Of a stretch of DNA of 64,000 bases, positions 38,046 through 47,560 are shown piece after piece (position 1 is the stretch's first letter; the number at the start of each line of letters is the position of its first letter). Origin of the DNA: Hujiaoplasma nucleasis (GTDB taxonomy: Bacteria; Bacillota_I; Bacilli_A; Izemoplasmatales; Hujiaoplasmataceae); assembly GCF_013745115.1 (NCBI RefSeq), contig NZ_CP051151.1, positions 744,001-808,000 of the forward strand, given 5' to 3'. The position numbers and the translations under genes are program-made. The notes under the pieces were generated by a model. The model was not told the origin of the DNA. It ran no database searches and worked only from the letters and a program-made list of their open reading frames with translations.

Positions 38046-39074
38046 TTATACATAATATATATCATCATTCAAACCAATATATTTTAAGCTATTTGTTTCA
38101 AAATCAAATCTAAATATAAGATATGGACTACTACCTAATAAACTCTTGTTAAATAAAAAACCTAAGTTATATTTATAATAAAGATAAATCTCATTATTCA
38201 CAAGAGAAAATCCAAACTGGTTCGGATCATTTTCTTGGTCTAAATCAATCAAAATTTTATTTGCTTGGATACCTAGATTAGATGATTCATACAGTGTCAT
38301 AATAGTTGTTTCAAAATATACTTTATTATCTTTATCTTTTATAGAAAGCATATCATTTATACTTACATTATACATATTGTTATTGAAAAATATTGTTTTC
38401 TGAGAATCTTCAGAAATAATATTTGGATTTATCGATATTATTTTCTCTTCTAAATTAATATAGTCATATGCATCTATAAAGGCAATGTTTTCATCATCTA
38501 CGATGTAGCGAATAAACATTCCTTGATCAACCATATAGCTTATCCTACCATCAACCTTGTTACGCACTATATTGGTTTGAGTAATTACACTTCCCGTATT
38601 TGTATAAAGAACAAGATTGTGATCTTGCTGGCTATATAACCACATATTTTGCCATTCATCAATACCAATCACATAATTACTATTATTGATAGAGCTAGAA
38701 GGTGTTAACAACTCAAAATGAATCGTTTCTTGTTTGATGAAATCATACATGATAATTGCTTGCATAAAATTTTCATCGTCATCCCATGAATAGCCTATGA
38801 TAGCATAAAGAATATCACCAGCAATATAATAGCTATAGTTAAAAAAATCATAATGAATCTCATTTTCTTAAAATACTGCTTTTAATATAATCATCAAATC
38901 ATATTCATCTTCCTCATCTATGATTTTATTAGATGTAAAAAAAATATAGCCGGATTCTTCCACTACAATTGACTCAAGTTTTTCATTAAATTGATTATAA
39001 TTATTGGTTTCACATCCATTAAAAGAAAATACAATTATGCCAGTTATTATAAGTAACATTAATTTCTTCATCAA
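38046..39074 (-). pseudogene. Lipoprotein gene interrupted by one in-frame TAA
   Basis: The frame opens at 39074 with a lipoprotein signal (FSFNGC, Cys about residue 20), runs 68 codons to TAA at 38868-38870, then continues in the same frame without another stop for about 273 codons to 38046. The first residues after the stop read ENEIHYDFFNYSYYIAGD. The next ATG (38765) has no ribosome site. The product is rich in short beta strands (YIVDDEN, NNEIYLYYKY), suggesting a propeller-like extracytoplasmic protein. A nonsense mutation is the simplest explanation. Confidence 0.75.
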
Positions 39075-39349
39075 TATTCACCTTTGTAAATTTTTTACTC
39101 GAATCTCTTGTGAGTATTATAACATATTCAAGGGTTAATATCGTCTCATTATTCATAGTCTTTTGCTTTATTATTTATTCGATACCATCTAATAATGAAA
39201 ATATTCTTGCTTTTAGGCTAAAGCCTCATAAATCACTTATATTTATATTGTTTTTATTAAAGTTCATCGTATAAGAGCAATAATATTCAAAATCAAACTT
39301 GCTTATAACTGACTAGCATTATTAAAACAAGTTCAATTTGTATAAAAGA

Positions 39350-39376
39350 AAACCGTCAATTCTGACGGTTATTTTA
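39350..39376. terminator. Hairpin terminator
   Basis: 8-bp arms AACCGTCA and TGACGGTT with a 4-nt loop and T-rich flanks on both strands. It stands downstream of the GNAT relic in minus orientation. Confidence 0.65.
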
Positions 39377-39472
39377 TATTTAAAAACACTGAAATATCCA
39401 CAAGGATACTTAGATATTACTATAGAGCCAATTTATCATACGATTCGGAACACTATTTAATGAATTAATTCT

Positions 39473-39800
39473 CTACAAAGAAATCATCATCAAAGAACTC
39501 TTATCGTTCTCTTTGATTGTCTTATAGCCCAAACTAGAATATAAATATCTAGCAGGATTTTTGTGAAGAACATAGAGTATAATCCTCTGATAACCCTTTA
39601 ATTTCATTACTTGGCGCATTTGAAGAAGCATCATTCTTCCAAACCCTTGACGTCTAAAATCATGCTTTATTAGGACAAGTATTATATTTTGGCATAATCG
39701 TTCCTTTTACTATAAAAGCGAGTACTTCATTCCCAGGAACGTCGCCAAACAATTCAGGAATAAAATACTCGCTTTTATAGTTCCTTATAAGAATTGTTTG
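39473..39800 (-). pseudogene. Decayed GNAT acetyltransferase
   Basis: Minus-strand translation from about 39685 to the TAG at 39473 gives an uninterrupted GNAT C-terminal half: IKHDFRRQGFGRMML (acetyl-CoA loop), then IILYVLHKNPARYLYSSLGY. A plausible upstream part, with ELFGDVPGNEVLAFIVKG, lies in another frame, so there is a frameshift near 39685-39695, and no start codon or N-terminal 40 residues are found. The upstream part also contains long inverted repeats. No functional product is expected. Confidence 0.6.
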
Positions 39801-39801
39801 G
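39710..39801. repeat. Two interleaved perfect inverted repeats
   Basis: CTATAAAAGCGAGTA (39710-39724) pairs with 39766-39780, and CCAAACAATTC (39745-39755) pairs with 39791-39801. The arms alternate a-b-a'-b', so only one hairpin, or a pseudoknot, can form at once. Confidence 0.6.
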
Positions 39802-39951
39802 CATATATATTATACCATTTTTTAATCAATATTTTATTTTAAAAATAAAAACCTTTATTTAATCCTAAATATGGATGTAAACTAGTTGCGTCACCAACAC
39901 TCTTCACCAAACGTTAGAAAAAAAAGATGTTTATGTAAGTATTTAATACTG

Positions 39952-39968
39952 TCTTGTCATTATGGAGT
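39952..39968 (-). repeat. Partial copy of the TGTCTTGTC repeat
   Basis: TGTCTTGTCATTATGGA matches the core of the dispersed repeat, then diverges. The surrounding 39802-40069 has no gene. Confidence 0.5.
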
Positions 39969-40069
39969 TTTAATCCATTTCGTATGGAAAACTCTTGTCT
40001 TTACTATGTTGATTTTTTTCATACGATATTTTATTCTTCTATTCTAGAAACTGCCAATTCATTCTTTAA

Positions 40070-41317
40070 TTATTCATAATTAAACCATTCAGAAAACACA
40101 ATACCATAATCATTTGATTGATATAATTCAATTTTTTCGCCCAGATATAATTTATACACTTCGCTATCAAACCAAGTAGTTTCTCCACTTGATAAAGTTG
40201 TATCTATTTTTATTAGGCTATATAGAGCTTCAGCATCAACTTCAAAGTCTCTTAATTCATTTAAATTATTAAGTGATGTTTCTTTAATAAGATCATTATT
40301 CTTATCATACTCATATACCAATATAGATGTATATGAGAACTTCCATTGAATGTGAATATTGAAAGTAACATTGAAGTTATCAATATAATCTCTATCAGAT
40401 GAATTAAGAGCCACCTCACCTTGATAAGTATACACGCTTTGCAAGTCATTAACATCAATAGTCTGTGCAACTCTAACACCATTAGATGTTATTAATCCAA
40501 TATGTATGTCATCTTGAACTTCGAGTGGATTTACTAAAATATAGACATCATAGATTTGTTCGTTGTATAAATCCTCTAAGATATAGTCGTAACTATATGC
40601 TTGTGTTAATCGTGAGGAAGATCCTCCATCAGAAACAGCAACATACATTATATTATAATCAACTTTTAGTTCAGCAAATGTTGAGTAATCGTTATCTATT
40701 GGACTAATGTATACCCCGAAAAATTCTTCATCAATTTTTGAATCCATTACAGTAAGTTTGTACTCTTTTAACTCTATTTGATCCACGTGCAATTTATCTC
40801 CTAAATTAATATTATCAAATGCAATCCTATTACTTCTATTATCTTCTACATTTAAGTACATACCCCAATAATCAAAGAAAATAACTTCTTTAGTATCAAA
40901 ATCTTCAATCGTTAAAGTCAACAAATCGTAATCTATTTCTTTAACGTAACCATAATAATCTTTATATTCTTCTGCTGATACTTCTTTTGGTTTATTGAAT
41001 ATAAATATTGACAACATGGTTCCTATTATAGCTAAAATGCTAATGCTTAGTGTAAGCCATAAAAACTTCTTGGTCTTTTTGCTTTTAATTGCTTCATTTA
41101 TCGTTAATAACTTAATTGAACTATCATCTACTAAATCATTTATCGAGCAATCTAATAAATCAGTTAATACTTCAATACTATTAATATCTGGTAGCGTCTT
41201 ACCTTGTTCCCATCTAGAAATGCATTGTCTAGTTACATATAACTTGTCTGCTAGTTCTTGTTGAGTCAAGCCTTTTTTTGTTCTTAGCGCTTTTAAGTTC
41301 TTGTTAATTGTGTTCAT
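40070..41317 (-). CDS. XRE-family regulator with membrane anchor and large C-terminal domain
   Basis: 415 residues from ATG 41317 (GAGGTG upstream). Residues 1-65 are an XRE/HTH_3 domain (LRTKKGLTQQELADKLYVTRQCISRWEQG in part). A single membrane helix (about 90-110) follows, then a roughly 300-residue extracytoplasmic region rich in Asp/Tyr and beta strands. The layout suggests a one-component sensor relaying an external signal to DNA, or a degradable anti-sigma-like protein. GTAAA/TTTAC repeats upstream (about 41334-41364) could be its operator. The target genes are unknown. Confidence 0.8.
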   Translation of the reverse strand: MNTINKNLKALRTKKGLTQQELADKLYVTRQCISRWEQGKTLPDINSIEVLTDLLDCSINDLVDDSSIKLLTINEAIKSKKTKKFLWLTLSISILAIIGTMLSIFIFNKPKEVSAEEYKDYYGYVKEIDYDLLTLTIEDFDTKEVIFFDYWGMYLNVEDNRSNRIAFDNINLGDKLHVDQIELKEYKLTVMDSKIDEEFFGVYISPIDNDYSTFAELKVDYNIMYVAVSDGGSSSRLTQAYSYDYILEDLYNEQIYDVYILVNPLEVQDDIHIGLITSNGVRVAQTIDVNDLQSVYTYQGEVALNSSDRDYIDNFNVTFNIHIQWKFSYTSILVYEYDKNNDLIKETSLNNLNELRDFEVDAEALYSLIKIDTTLSSGETTWFDSEVYKLYLGEKIELYQSNDYGIVFSEWFNYE

Positions 41318-41390
41318 TTTTATCACCTCATGTAAAGTTTAAAACTATTATACACTATTTACAAGCAATTCAATAGCAACAGATTGTTTA

Positions 41391-41423
41391 CAAAAAAAAG
41401 TTTACCCCATTTGGAATAAACTT
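41391..41423 (-). terminator. Terminator beyond the 3' repeat
   Basis: Arms AAGTTTA and TAAACTT around a short loop, with the minus strand running into eight T residues. It lies just past repeat copy A, downstream of the RDD-nucleotidyltransferase gene. Confidence 0.6.
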
Positions 41424-41434
41424 AGTTAATTATT

Positions 41435-41540
41435 TGTCTTGTCATTATGGACTTTATCTTTATTTTGTATAACCTCTTTATGAACTTTACTGCAACCTCT
41501 TTATGGACTTTATCTGTTTTTGTGCTAAAAGTTCATATTT
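41435..41540 (-). repeat. Dispersed 3' repeat, copy A
   Basis: Plus strand runs from TGTCTTGTCATTATGGAC to GCTAAAAGTTCATATTT, with two internal copies of an AACCTCTTTATGRACTTTA unit. It begins about 30 bp after the stop codon of the minus-strand gene at 41569. Confidence 0.75.
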
Positions 41541-41568
41541 AAAATAAATTTAGATTCAAAAAAATTAT

Positions 41569-42561
41569 CTATTTAATTCTAAGTCTTTCCTCTATCATGG
41601 AAACTTTATCAGCTCTGTTCATCGCTCTATAAGCTTTCAACCACTCTTCTAAAGAAGATATATATATAACGACATTATTCATTTTTAATTCTTCAATCTT
41701 GTCATCATCATTAAATGTATAAATTCCAATATTAGTTTTCACTTTAAAGCCAACCATTATATCAACTTCAATTTCGTCAATAACAAGTTCATAAAAGTGA
41801 TCGGTTAGATACTTAGATGAACGGATTTCCTTCTTAAAGCCAAAGGTAATTAAGACGCGTTCAAGTTTTTCAATTTCATCTGTATTTACAATGATATCAA
41901 TATCCTTAACTGTAACATTAAATCCTCTTAATTTTAGCATTAACGATGCGCCTAAAGACCACTTTAGGTCATAATCATTTAACAATTTTGCTAACTTGAT
42001 TAAAACTTTCATATGGTTATCTAAACCAGGATCAATGTCTAAGTTTTTGATTCTATTCTTGAATATTGTCACCTTACTTTTCGATAATATATCTCCTAAA
42101 TGACGATGTTCTTTTGTAAAGATTACTTGTGATATAAACAGAATGACTAGTCCTAAACTTAAAACATAAAAAATGATGAAAACCGTCGTACCAAACCCTT
42201 GATAAATACCATATATTACAGCAATATGTGCTAGTTGCCAAGGTAAGAACTTTATAATGTTTCGGATAATCGGATGATAAATCACCTTACTACTTTTGAC
42301 AACGTTTAATCCCATTATTCTTTTGCCAATACTTCCATACTTACTCTTTATTTCATAAACAATAGAAAAAATACATATTGGTATCACCGTAGTCAAAGCA
42401 GCTATGAATTGTGTGCCCATTTGCGTGATTTCAGGAACTTTTCCAAAGAAAACAAAATAAAATAGGATTGTTATAGAGAGTAATAATACAATGTACAAAC
42501 TCATAATCAGCCAATCAATTAAAAGGGCTGTAAATCTTTTCCTTATGTAATTAAGCCTCAT
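41569..42561 (-). CDS. RDD membrane domain fused to a nucleotidyltransferase domain
   Basis: 330 residues from ATG 42561, set by AAGGAGG. Residues 1-165 form an RDD membrane domain (RFTALLIDWLI, GSIGKRIMGLNV, HRHLGDIL) with four helices. Residues 175-330 look like a nucleotidyltransferase of the AbiEii/DUF1814-like type: WSLGASLMLKLRGFNVTVKDIDIIV (helix, Gly-Ser and DxD), then EVDIMVGF as the third acidic strand. Joining these domains is unusual and would place the transferase at the inner membrane face. Function unknown. Confidence 0.75.
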   Translation of the reverse strand: MRLNYIRKRFTALLIDWLIMSLYIVLLLSITILFYFVFFGKVPEITQMGTQFIAALTTVIPICIFSIVYEIKSKYGSIGKRIMGLNVVKSSKVIYHPIIRNIIKFLPWQLAHIAVIYGIYQGFGTTVFIIFYVLSLGLVILFISQVIFTKEHRHLGDILSKSKVTIFKNRIKNLDIDPGLDNHMKVLIKLAKLLNDYDLKWSLGASLMLKLRGFNVTVKDIDIIVNTDEIEKLERVLITFGFKKEIRSSKYLTDHFYELVIDEIEVDIMVGFKVKTNIGIYTFNDDDKIEELKMNNVVIYISSLEEWLKAYRAMNRADKVSMIEERLRIK

Positions 42562-42610
42562 AAAACCCTCCTTACTTTTTTTTGTGGAATATAAAATAGT
42601 GTCTAAATTT

Positions 42611-42661
42611 TGTCTTGTCTTTATGGACTTTATCTGTTTTTGTGCTAAAAATTTCATATTT
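42611..42661 (-). repeat. Dispersed 3' repeat, copy B (short)
   Basis: TGTCTTGTCTTTATGGAC then GTGCTAAAA-TTCATATTT, lacking the internal units. The TGA stop codon of the GNAT-methyltransferase gene lies inside its TTCATATTT end. Confidence 0.7.
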
Positions 42662-43778
42662 TTAACAACTCAAATATACCTGTTACATCATTTATTTTTT
42701 TATAATAAATCTTATAATATTTCTTAAGTTCACTATTTCGATATATATTTACTATAGGATAATATTCTTCATCATCCCAAATAGAATCGTATTTCTCCTG
42801 TAGTTGTTTAATATCTTTTGTGTTAAGCGTTGATACATCACCAATAATAATCATTCCATGGTCACTAAGATAATCATAAACATTTAGAAGAAGATCTATA
42901 TGATTTTGATAGTCAAGATGATGAATCGAATAATTGAAAATGATAAAATCATACTGATTATTCAACTTAGCTAGAGAGTTTTGGAAAGTATCACATATGA
43001 ACATTGCATTTGGCATTTTGCTTTTTGCCAAGTCTATCATTTTATCTGATAAGTCTACACCTGTTATATTGTATCCTAAATCATGTAAAGGCCCCGTAAT
43101 TTCTCCTGTACCAACACCCATATCTAGAATACGTGCATATGGTTTTTTCGTAATCATATCAATAATTTGATATTTGACTTTAGAATATCCCGCAAAAGGA
43201 TATGTTACTTCTTTTTCTGATTTAATGACACTTTTATTATAGTTGGTGACCCAGTTATCAAACAAATCTTTTCTTATTTGATCCTCAACATTTAAGATGA
43301 GTTGGATGTTTAAATCATCCTTATTTTCTACTCTAAATCCATTTTTATAATGGAAATTTATTGATTTATGATTATGATTTCTCACTATGGAATAGATGGT
43401 TTTGATGTTGTCTCGTTTTAACTCATACATTACTTTATTAAATAACTTACTAGCGTAGCCTTTATAATAATAATCTCGATGCGTTTCTAAACCCTCTAGA
43501 TAATATTGATTATCAACAATCACTATCCTACAAACAGATACAATCTTTCCATCATCATCCCGTAATATATAATAAGCATAGAAGTTCTGATTTTTTTCAC
43601 AGCTTTTTAAATAATCAATATAGTCCGTTTTAATACCAGCTCTAATATCTTCAATGTTAGGTTCTGATAAATCATATCCTCTATCTTCTTCAAGTCCTTG
43701 ATTAAGAACATCAAACCATTGCTCGATTTCTGTTTGAGATAAATTGCTAATTCTTTGCTTATTCCAAATTTCAAACAC
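42654..43778 (-). CDS. GNAT acetyltransferase-methyltransferase fusion, copy 2
   Basis: 374 residues, exactly the length of copy 1, with matching domains throughout: GNAT residues 1-165 (YYKGYASKLFNKVM, RNHNHKSINFHYKNGF) and methyltransferase residues 180-374 (ARILDMGVGTGEIT, VDLSDKMID, NYSIHHLDY). The start appears to be GTG with AGAGGTG five bases upstream, as in copy 1. It has no carbon-nitrogen hydrolase after it; the RDD-nucleotidyltransferase follows instead. Roughly half or more of the residues are identical to copy 1 by eye, so the duplication is old. Confidence 0.85.
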   Translation of the reverse strand: MFEIWNKQRISNLSQTEIEQWFDVLNQGLEEDRGYDLSEPNIEDIRAGIKTDYIDYLKSCEKNQNFYAYYILRDDDGKIVSVCRIVIVDNQYYLEGLETHRDYYYKGYASKLFNKVMYELKRDNIKTIYSIVRNHNHKSINFHYKNGFRVENKDDLNIQLILNVEDQIRKDLFDNWVTNYNKSVIKSEKEVTYPFAGYSKVKYQIIDMITKKPYARILDMGVGTGEITGPLHDLGYNITGVDLSDKMIDLAKSKMPNAMFICDTFQNSLAKLNNQYDFIIFNYSIHHLDYQNHIDLLLNVYDYLSDHGMIIIGDVSTLNTKDIKQLQEKYDSIWDDEEYYPIVNIYRNSELKKYYKIYYKKINDVTGIFELLKI

Positions 43779-43854
43779 AAAGCCACCTCTTCTTATAAAT
43801 TATACCATCTAATGTATAATAATAAAGTTGTAAAATTAGAAAGGTGGCAAATAA

Positions 43855-44954
43855 ATGAATTACACATTAGAGTTAAAAAAGCGTATCACTAAAAAATACC
43901 AGAAAGGAGAAAGCGTCTCAAACTTATCAAAATATTATAATATTCCCAGGACCTCTATCTATAACTGGATAAATAAACTTTCTAAAAAATCATTTCATGA
44001 ATTATCTATCAGTAAAAGACAACTTTATGAGTATCAAAGAAAGATAGAAAAACTTAACAGAGAGAATCAAATCCAACATTATATAATATCAAATCTTAAT
44101 ATCCCTAAAAGAAATAAGATTGATTTGGTATATTTACTAGAAGAAAAATAATATCCAATCAAAGCAATTTGCAGGGTACTTAATCTAAATACTTCTACAT
44201 TCTACCATGATAAGAATAGAAAACCTGTGGTATATCAAGTTGATGAAGAAGATGAACAATTTAAACCATTAATATTATCTATATTTAATAATTCAGCTGG
44301 TAGATTTGGCGGACGTAAAATTCGTATCTTATTGAAAAAGATAATTATGTGATCAGTCACGCTCGTGTCGTCAGATTAATGAATGAAATGAATCTTAAAC
44401 CCAACCAACCTGATGAAAACTATAATAATTATCATAAAAGGAAATAATAATATAAACCAAACATAATTTCCAAATCCGATCATTATCCAGAAGTTAATAA
44501 AATTTGGGTTAGCGATATCACATATATCCGCGTGAGGAAAGAACACTATTATTTGACTGTAATTATCGACTTATATTCTAGAAAAGTTATAGTTCATAGT
44601 TTGGCTAAAACTTTAGAAGCCTCAGAATTAATCAATCTAATGAAAAAGACGTATTATATTCGAAACAATCCTAAAAAGTTAATATTCCATAGCGATCAAG
44701 GACAACAATATACATCCAAATCATTCAAAAGTTTACTCAAAGAAAATGAAATTACGCAATCATTTTCCAAGAAAGGTTGTCCCTATGATAACTTAGTTGT
44801 CGAGAGTTTCTTTGCGAGTTTAAAGAAAGAAGAAATTCATCGTCACATCTATAATAATTTTGAGGAATTAGAAAAAGTTATTGACGAATATGTTGTCTTT
44901 TTTAACACACAGCATAGCAGAGCATACTTTATAGAAATGATTAAAGAAAAATAA
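43855..44954 (+). mobile_element. Decayed IS3-family insertion sequence (IS150-like)
   Basis: OrfA-like HTH protein at 43855-44151 (98 residues, ITKKYQKGESVSNLSKYYNIP). OrfB follows in the same frame after a TAA, with a frameshift near 44338 and a double TAA near 44447, so it is dead. The DDE catalytic triad is still readable in the 44532-44954 frame: WVSDITYI, FHSDQGQQYTS and VVESFFASLKKE. The C-terminus is truncated (FFNTQHSRAYFIE then stop). No terminal inverted repeats or target duplications could be identified. Confidence 0.85.
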
Positions 44955-44997
44955 AAATGTGAACCGAGTAGATTAACTCTACCGGTTCACATTTTTT
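44954..44997. terminator. Bidirectional terminator of the hydrogenase operon
   Basis: Arms AAAATGTGAACCG and CGGTTCACATTTT with an imperfect upper stem and T runs on both strands; it abuts the hydrogenase stop codon. Confidence 0.85.
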
Positions 44998-46381
44998 AAG
45001 ATTGTTTAGATGATTTTCCGAATGTATCAACCTTCATCTTATCTTTAAGAGAGTGAGAAATACTACCTGGACCGCCTATACAACCGCCTACACATGACAT
45101 ACCTTCAATAAAATGACCAATGTTGACATGGTTTTTAATTTTGATTAATGCTTTTTTACATTCATCTATTCCATTACAAGAGAAGGGCTCAAATTTAAAA
45201 CCTTCGATATTTTTTTTGTTTACTTGATGCTGAATCGATTCAATCAAACCACCACTTCTTGCGAATATACGACCGTAATAACTGGCATCATTAATTGCAA
45301 TCGATTCACATGCTGATATATCAATATGTTGACTATCAAACAAGGCATCTAATTCTTCAAATGTCAATACAGCATCTATATAAGGAGAGACATTTGGAAG
45401 TTTTGCTTCGCCTTTTTTAGCTATACAAGGACCAATGAAAACACATTTGTTATAAGGATTTGATTTCTTAATTAATTGACCTACAACAGCCATTGGAGAT
45501 AGATTATGAGATATATGCTGCACTTGATCAGGATAATGTTTTTTTATCAATGATACAAAGGCAGGACAACAAGAACTTGTTAAAAAGCCTTTATCAATCA
45601 GTTCTTCTGTTTCTCGTTCAGAAACAATATCAGCACCCATCGCGGCTTCTACCACTTCATCAAAACCCAGTTTAATTAAAGCGCCGATGATGTTTTCTGG
45701 CATATATTGGTGATATTGGCTGGCAATAGATGGAGCAATAATCGCCACAACCTTAGATTGAACAGTTTTTTTCTGAATATAGTCGATGACATCAATGATA
45801 TATGATTTATCAACCATCGCTCCAAAGGGACATTGAACCACACATGCGCCACACGATATACAACGTTCATGATCAATCACAGCCACTTTATTCTCATCCA
45901 TTCTAATGGCGTCAACTTTACAAGCAGCCACACACGGACGTTGATTATTTTTAATCGCTGAATAAGGACATACCTTTGCACATAAACCACATTCAATACA
46001 TTTTTCCTTATCGATCATTGCTCGGTTATGCGAATCAAATGATATTGCATTTTTAGGACAAACACTTTGACATTTATGAGCCAAACATCCTCGACATCCA
46101 TTGGTCACTTCATAGCCACCAACTGGACATTCATCACAAGCTATATCGATTACTTCAACGATATGTTTAGATCTCGAACCACCAACTGCGAGTTTTACTC
46201 TTTCAGCTAAAATGGCTTGTTCTTTATACACGCAACATCTTGAAATTGGCTTTCTTGTAGGATTAATTGTCTTTGGAATATCCAACAAATGATCATACAA
46301 CTGATGGTGCCAAGCATGTGTTGCGACTTCTTTTAAAACTTTATACTTAATATACTCTACTTGCGTATCAAACTTTCTCAT
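44996..46381 (-). CDS. [FeFe]-hydrogenase, monomeric group-B-like
   Basis: 461 residues from ATG 46381 (AGGTGATAATT upstream). An N-terminal Cys-rich region has several ferredoxin-type [4Fe-4S] motifs (CRGCLAHKCQSVCP, CIECGLCAKVCP, CISCGACVVQCP; about residues 95-205). The H-cluster domain then has all three signature loops: TSCCPAFV (about 270), FIGPCIAKKGE (about 325) and EGMSCVGGCIGGPG (about 435). It therefore should bind an H-cluster and make or use H2 with ferredoxin. No HydE/F/G maturases are in the window. Last gene of the Rex-led operon. Confidence 0.88.
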   Translation of the reverse strand: MRKFDTQVEYIKYKVLKEVATHAWHHQLYDHLLDIPKTINPTRKPISRCCVYKEQAILAERVKLAVGGSRSKHIVEVIDIACDECPVGGYEVTNGCRGCLAHKCQSVCPKNAISFDSHNRAMIDKEKCIECGLCAKVCPYSAIKNNQRPCVAACKVDAIRMDENKVAVIDHERCISCGACVVQCPFGAMVDKSYIIDVIDYIQKKTVQSKVVAIIAPSIASQYHQYMPENIIGALIKLGFDEVVEAAMGADIVSERETEELIDKGFLTSSCCPAFVSLIKKHYPDQVQHISHNLSPMAVVGQLIKKSNPYNKCVFIGPCIAKKGEAKLPNVSPYIDAVLTFEELDALFDSQHIDISACESIAINDASYYGRIFARSGGLIESIQHQVNKKNIEGFKFEPFSCNGIDECKKALIKIKNHVNIGHFIEGMSCVGGCIGGPGSISHSLKDKMKVDTFGKSSKQS

Positions 46382-46390
46382 AATTATCAC

Positions 46391-47560
46391 CTAAAAATAG
46401 CTCATTGTTATTTGTTTGCCCATGTCTTTTAATGCATGACTTAATGCTTCAACCAATTGCATTTTAATATTAAACTGTATCGGTAAGTCCGGATTTTGAT
46501 GTGCAGGATTGATGGCCTGTCCAACATAGAAATGGATGTCCGTTGACTTCTCTATGAGCATTCTAGTTAACAAAGAAGCACCATCCTTTTTATAACCCCA
46601 TCTTTGATAGGTCTGATTGTCTTTAACATAGTCTTTAATATTTTCTAACACCTTGTTGATGGTAATTACCCCTTCAGTCACTAAATCTACCCCAGGAATA
46701 AAAGCAATGGGAGGAATGTTAGGGTCAACATACTCAATGGATGTCTTTAAATCTTGATGCAAATACCTTGCGACCAACTCTGAGGTAGTACCTCCACATA
46801 TCACCTTTTTTCCTGTCTTAGAGAAAAATAGTTTCATTACACGTTGATCATCAAAATTCTTTTTTGGTGGACCAATCATTAGATGTAAAGGTTCTCTTTT
46901 TACGACTCTAGCAATACCTACTGTGGTATCATCGCCAGGTTTATATGCATACAATTTTTCACATTTTTCTAGCAATATTTTAACTAAATTTTTAGCAGTA
47001 ATATCGGCTCTATAAAAAGCCTTCATATAATCAAAAATTTGCTCTTTCTGCCAACCAAAATTAAATTCATTACCAACCCCAGCATATACACATCCATCAC
47101 TCATTGAAATAAAAATATCTTCCTCTTTTAATTCTAAAGATGCATAATAAATCTTTTTCCCAGATACTTCTTTCTCAACTCGGCGAATCGGATAATCGAT
47201 TGAATCTCTAATTAAGATTACTTCAGGGTTATCAAATTCAATGATTTCCACTCGAGTTGAATCAATAAATCTCATCACTGTAAATGTTGAATATGCAATC
47301 CCGCGTTTTTTACATATAGGTAAAGTATGAGCTATTGTTTCAATACAATCTTTTAAACTCATACCTTGAGAAATCATTGTCGATATGATTTTGGATGTGA
47401 GTGTTGAAAGAATACTTGCTTTAACCCCACTTCCTAAACCATCAGCTAAAACGATGACCAATTGATCATTTTGATTAACGACATCAATATGATCACCACA
47501 AATAGGCTCTAGATATTTATTTAATGATCCATAGTCAAATTCAATAAACAAACTATTCAT
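46391..47560 (-). CDS. SpoIIE/PP2C-family phosphatase of the hydrogenase operon
   Basis: 389 residues. N-terminal about 220 residues are a SpoIIE-type PP2C phosphatase with metal Asp residues in IVLADGLGSG, FISMSDGC and PGDDTTVGI. The remaining 170 residues form a domain beginning LMIGPPKKNFDDQR with VICGGTTSELVARYL, which I cannot name but which looks conserved in this kind of operon. It overlaps the PAS-hydrogenase gene by 8 bp. It probably dephosphorylates a Ser/Thr target in response to the sensor hydrogenase. Confidence 0.85.
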   Translation of the reverse strand: MNSLFIEFDYGSLNKYLEPICGDHIDVVNQNDQLVIVLADGLGSGVKASILSTLTSKIISTMISQGMSLKDCIETIAHTLPICKKRGIAYSTFTVMRFIDSTRVEIIEFDNPEVILIRDSIDYPIRRVEKEVSGKKIYYASLELKEEDIFISMSDGCVYAGVGNEFNFGWQKEQIFDYMKAFYRADITAKNLVKILLEKCEKLYAYKPGDDTTVGIARVVKREPLHLMIGPPKKNFDDQRVMKLFFSKTGKKVICGGTTSELVARYLHQDLKTSIEYVDPNIPPIAFIPGVDLVTEGVITINKVLENIKDYVKDNQTYQRWGYKKDGASLLTRMLIEKSTDIHFYVGQAINPAHQNPDLPIQFNIKMQLVEALSHALKDMGKQITMSYF

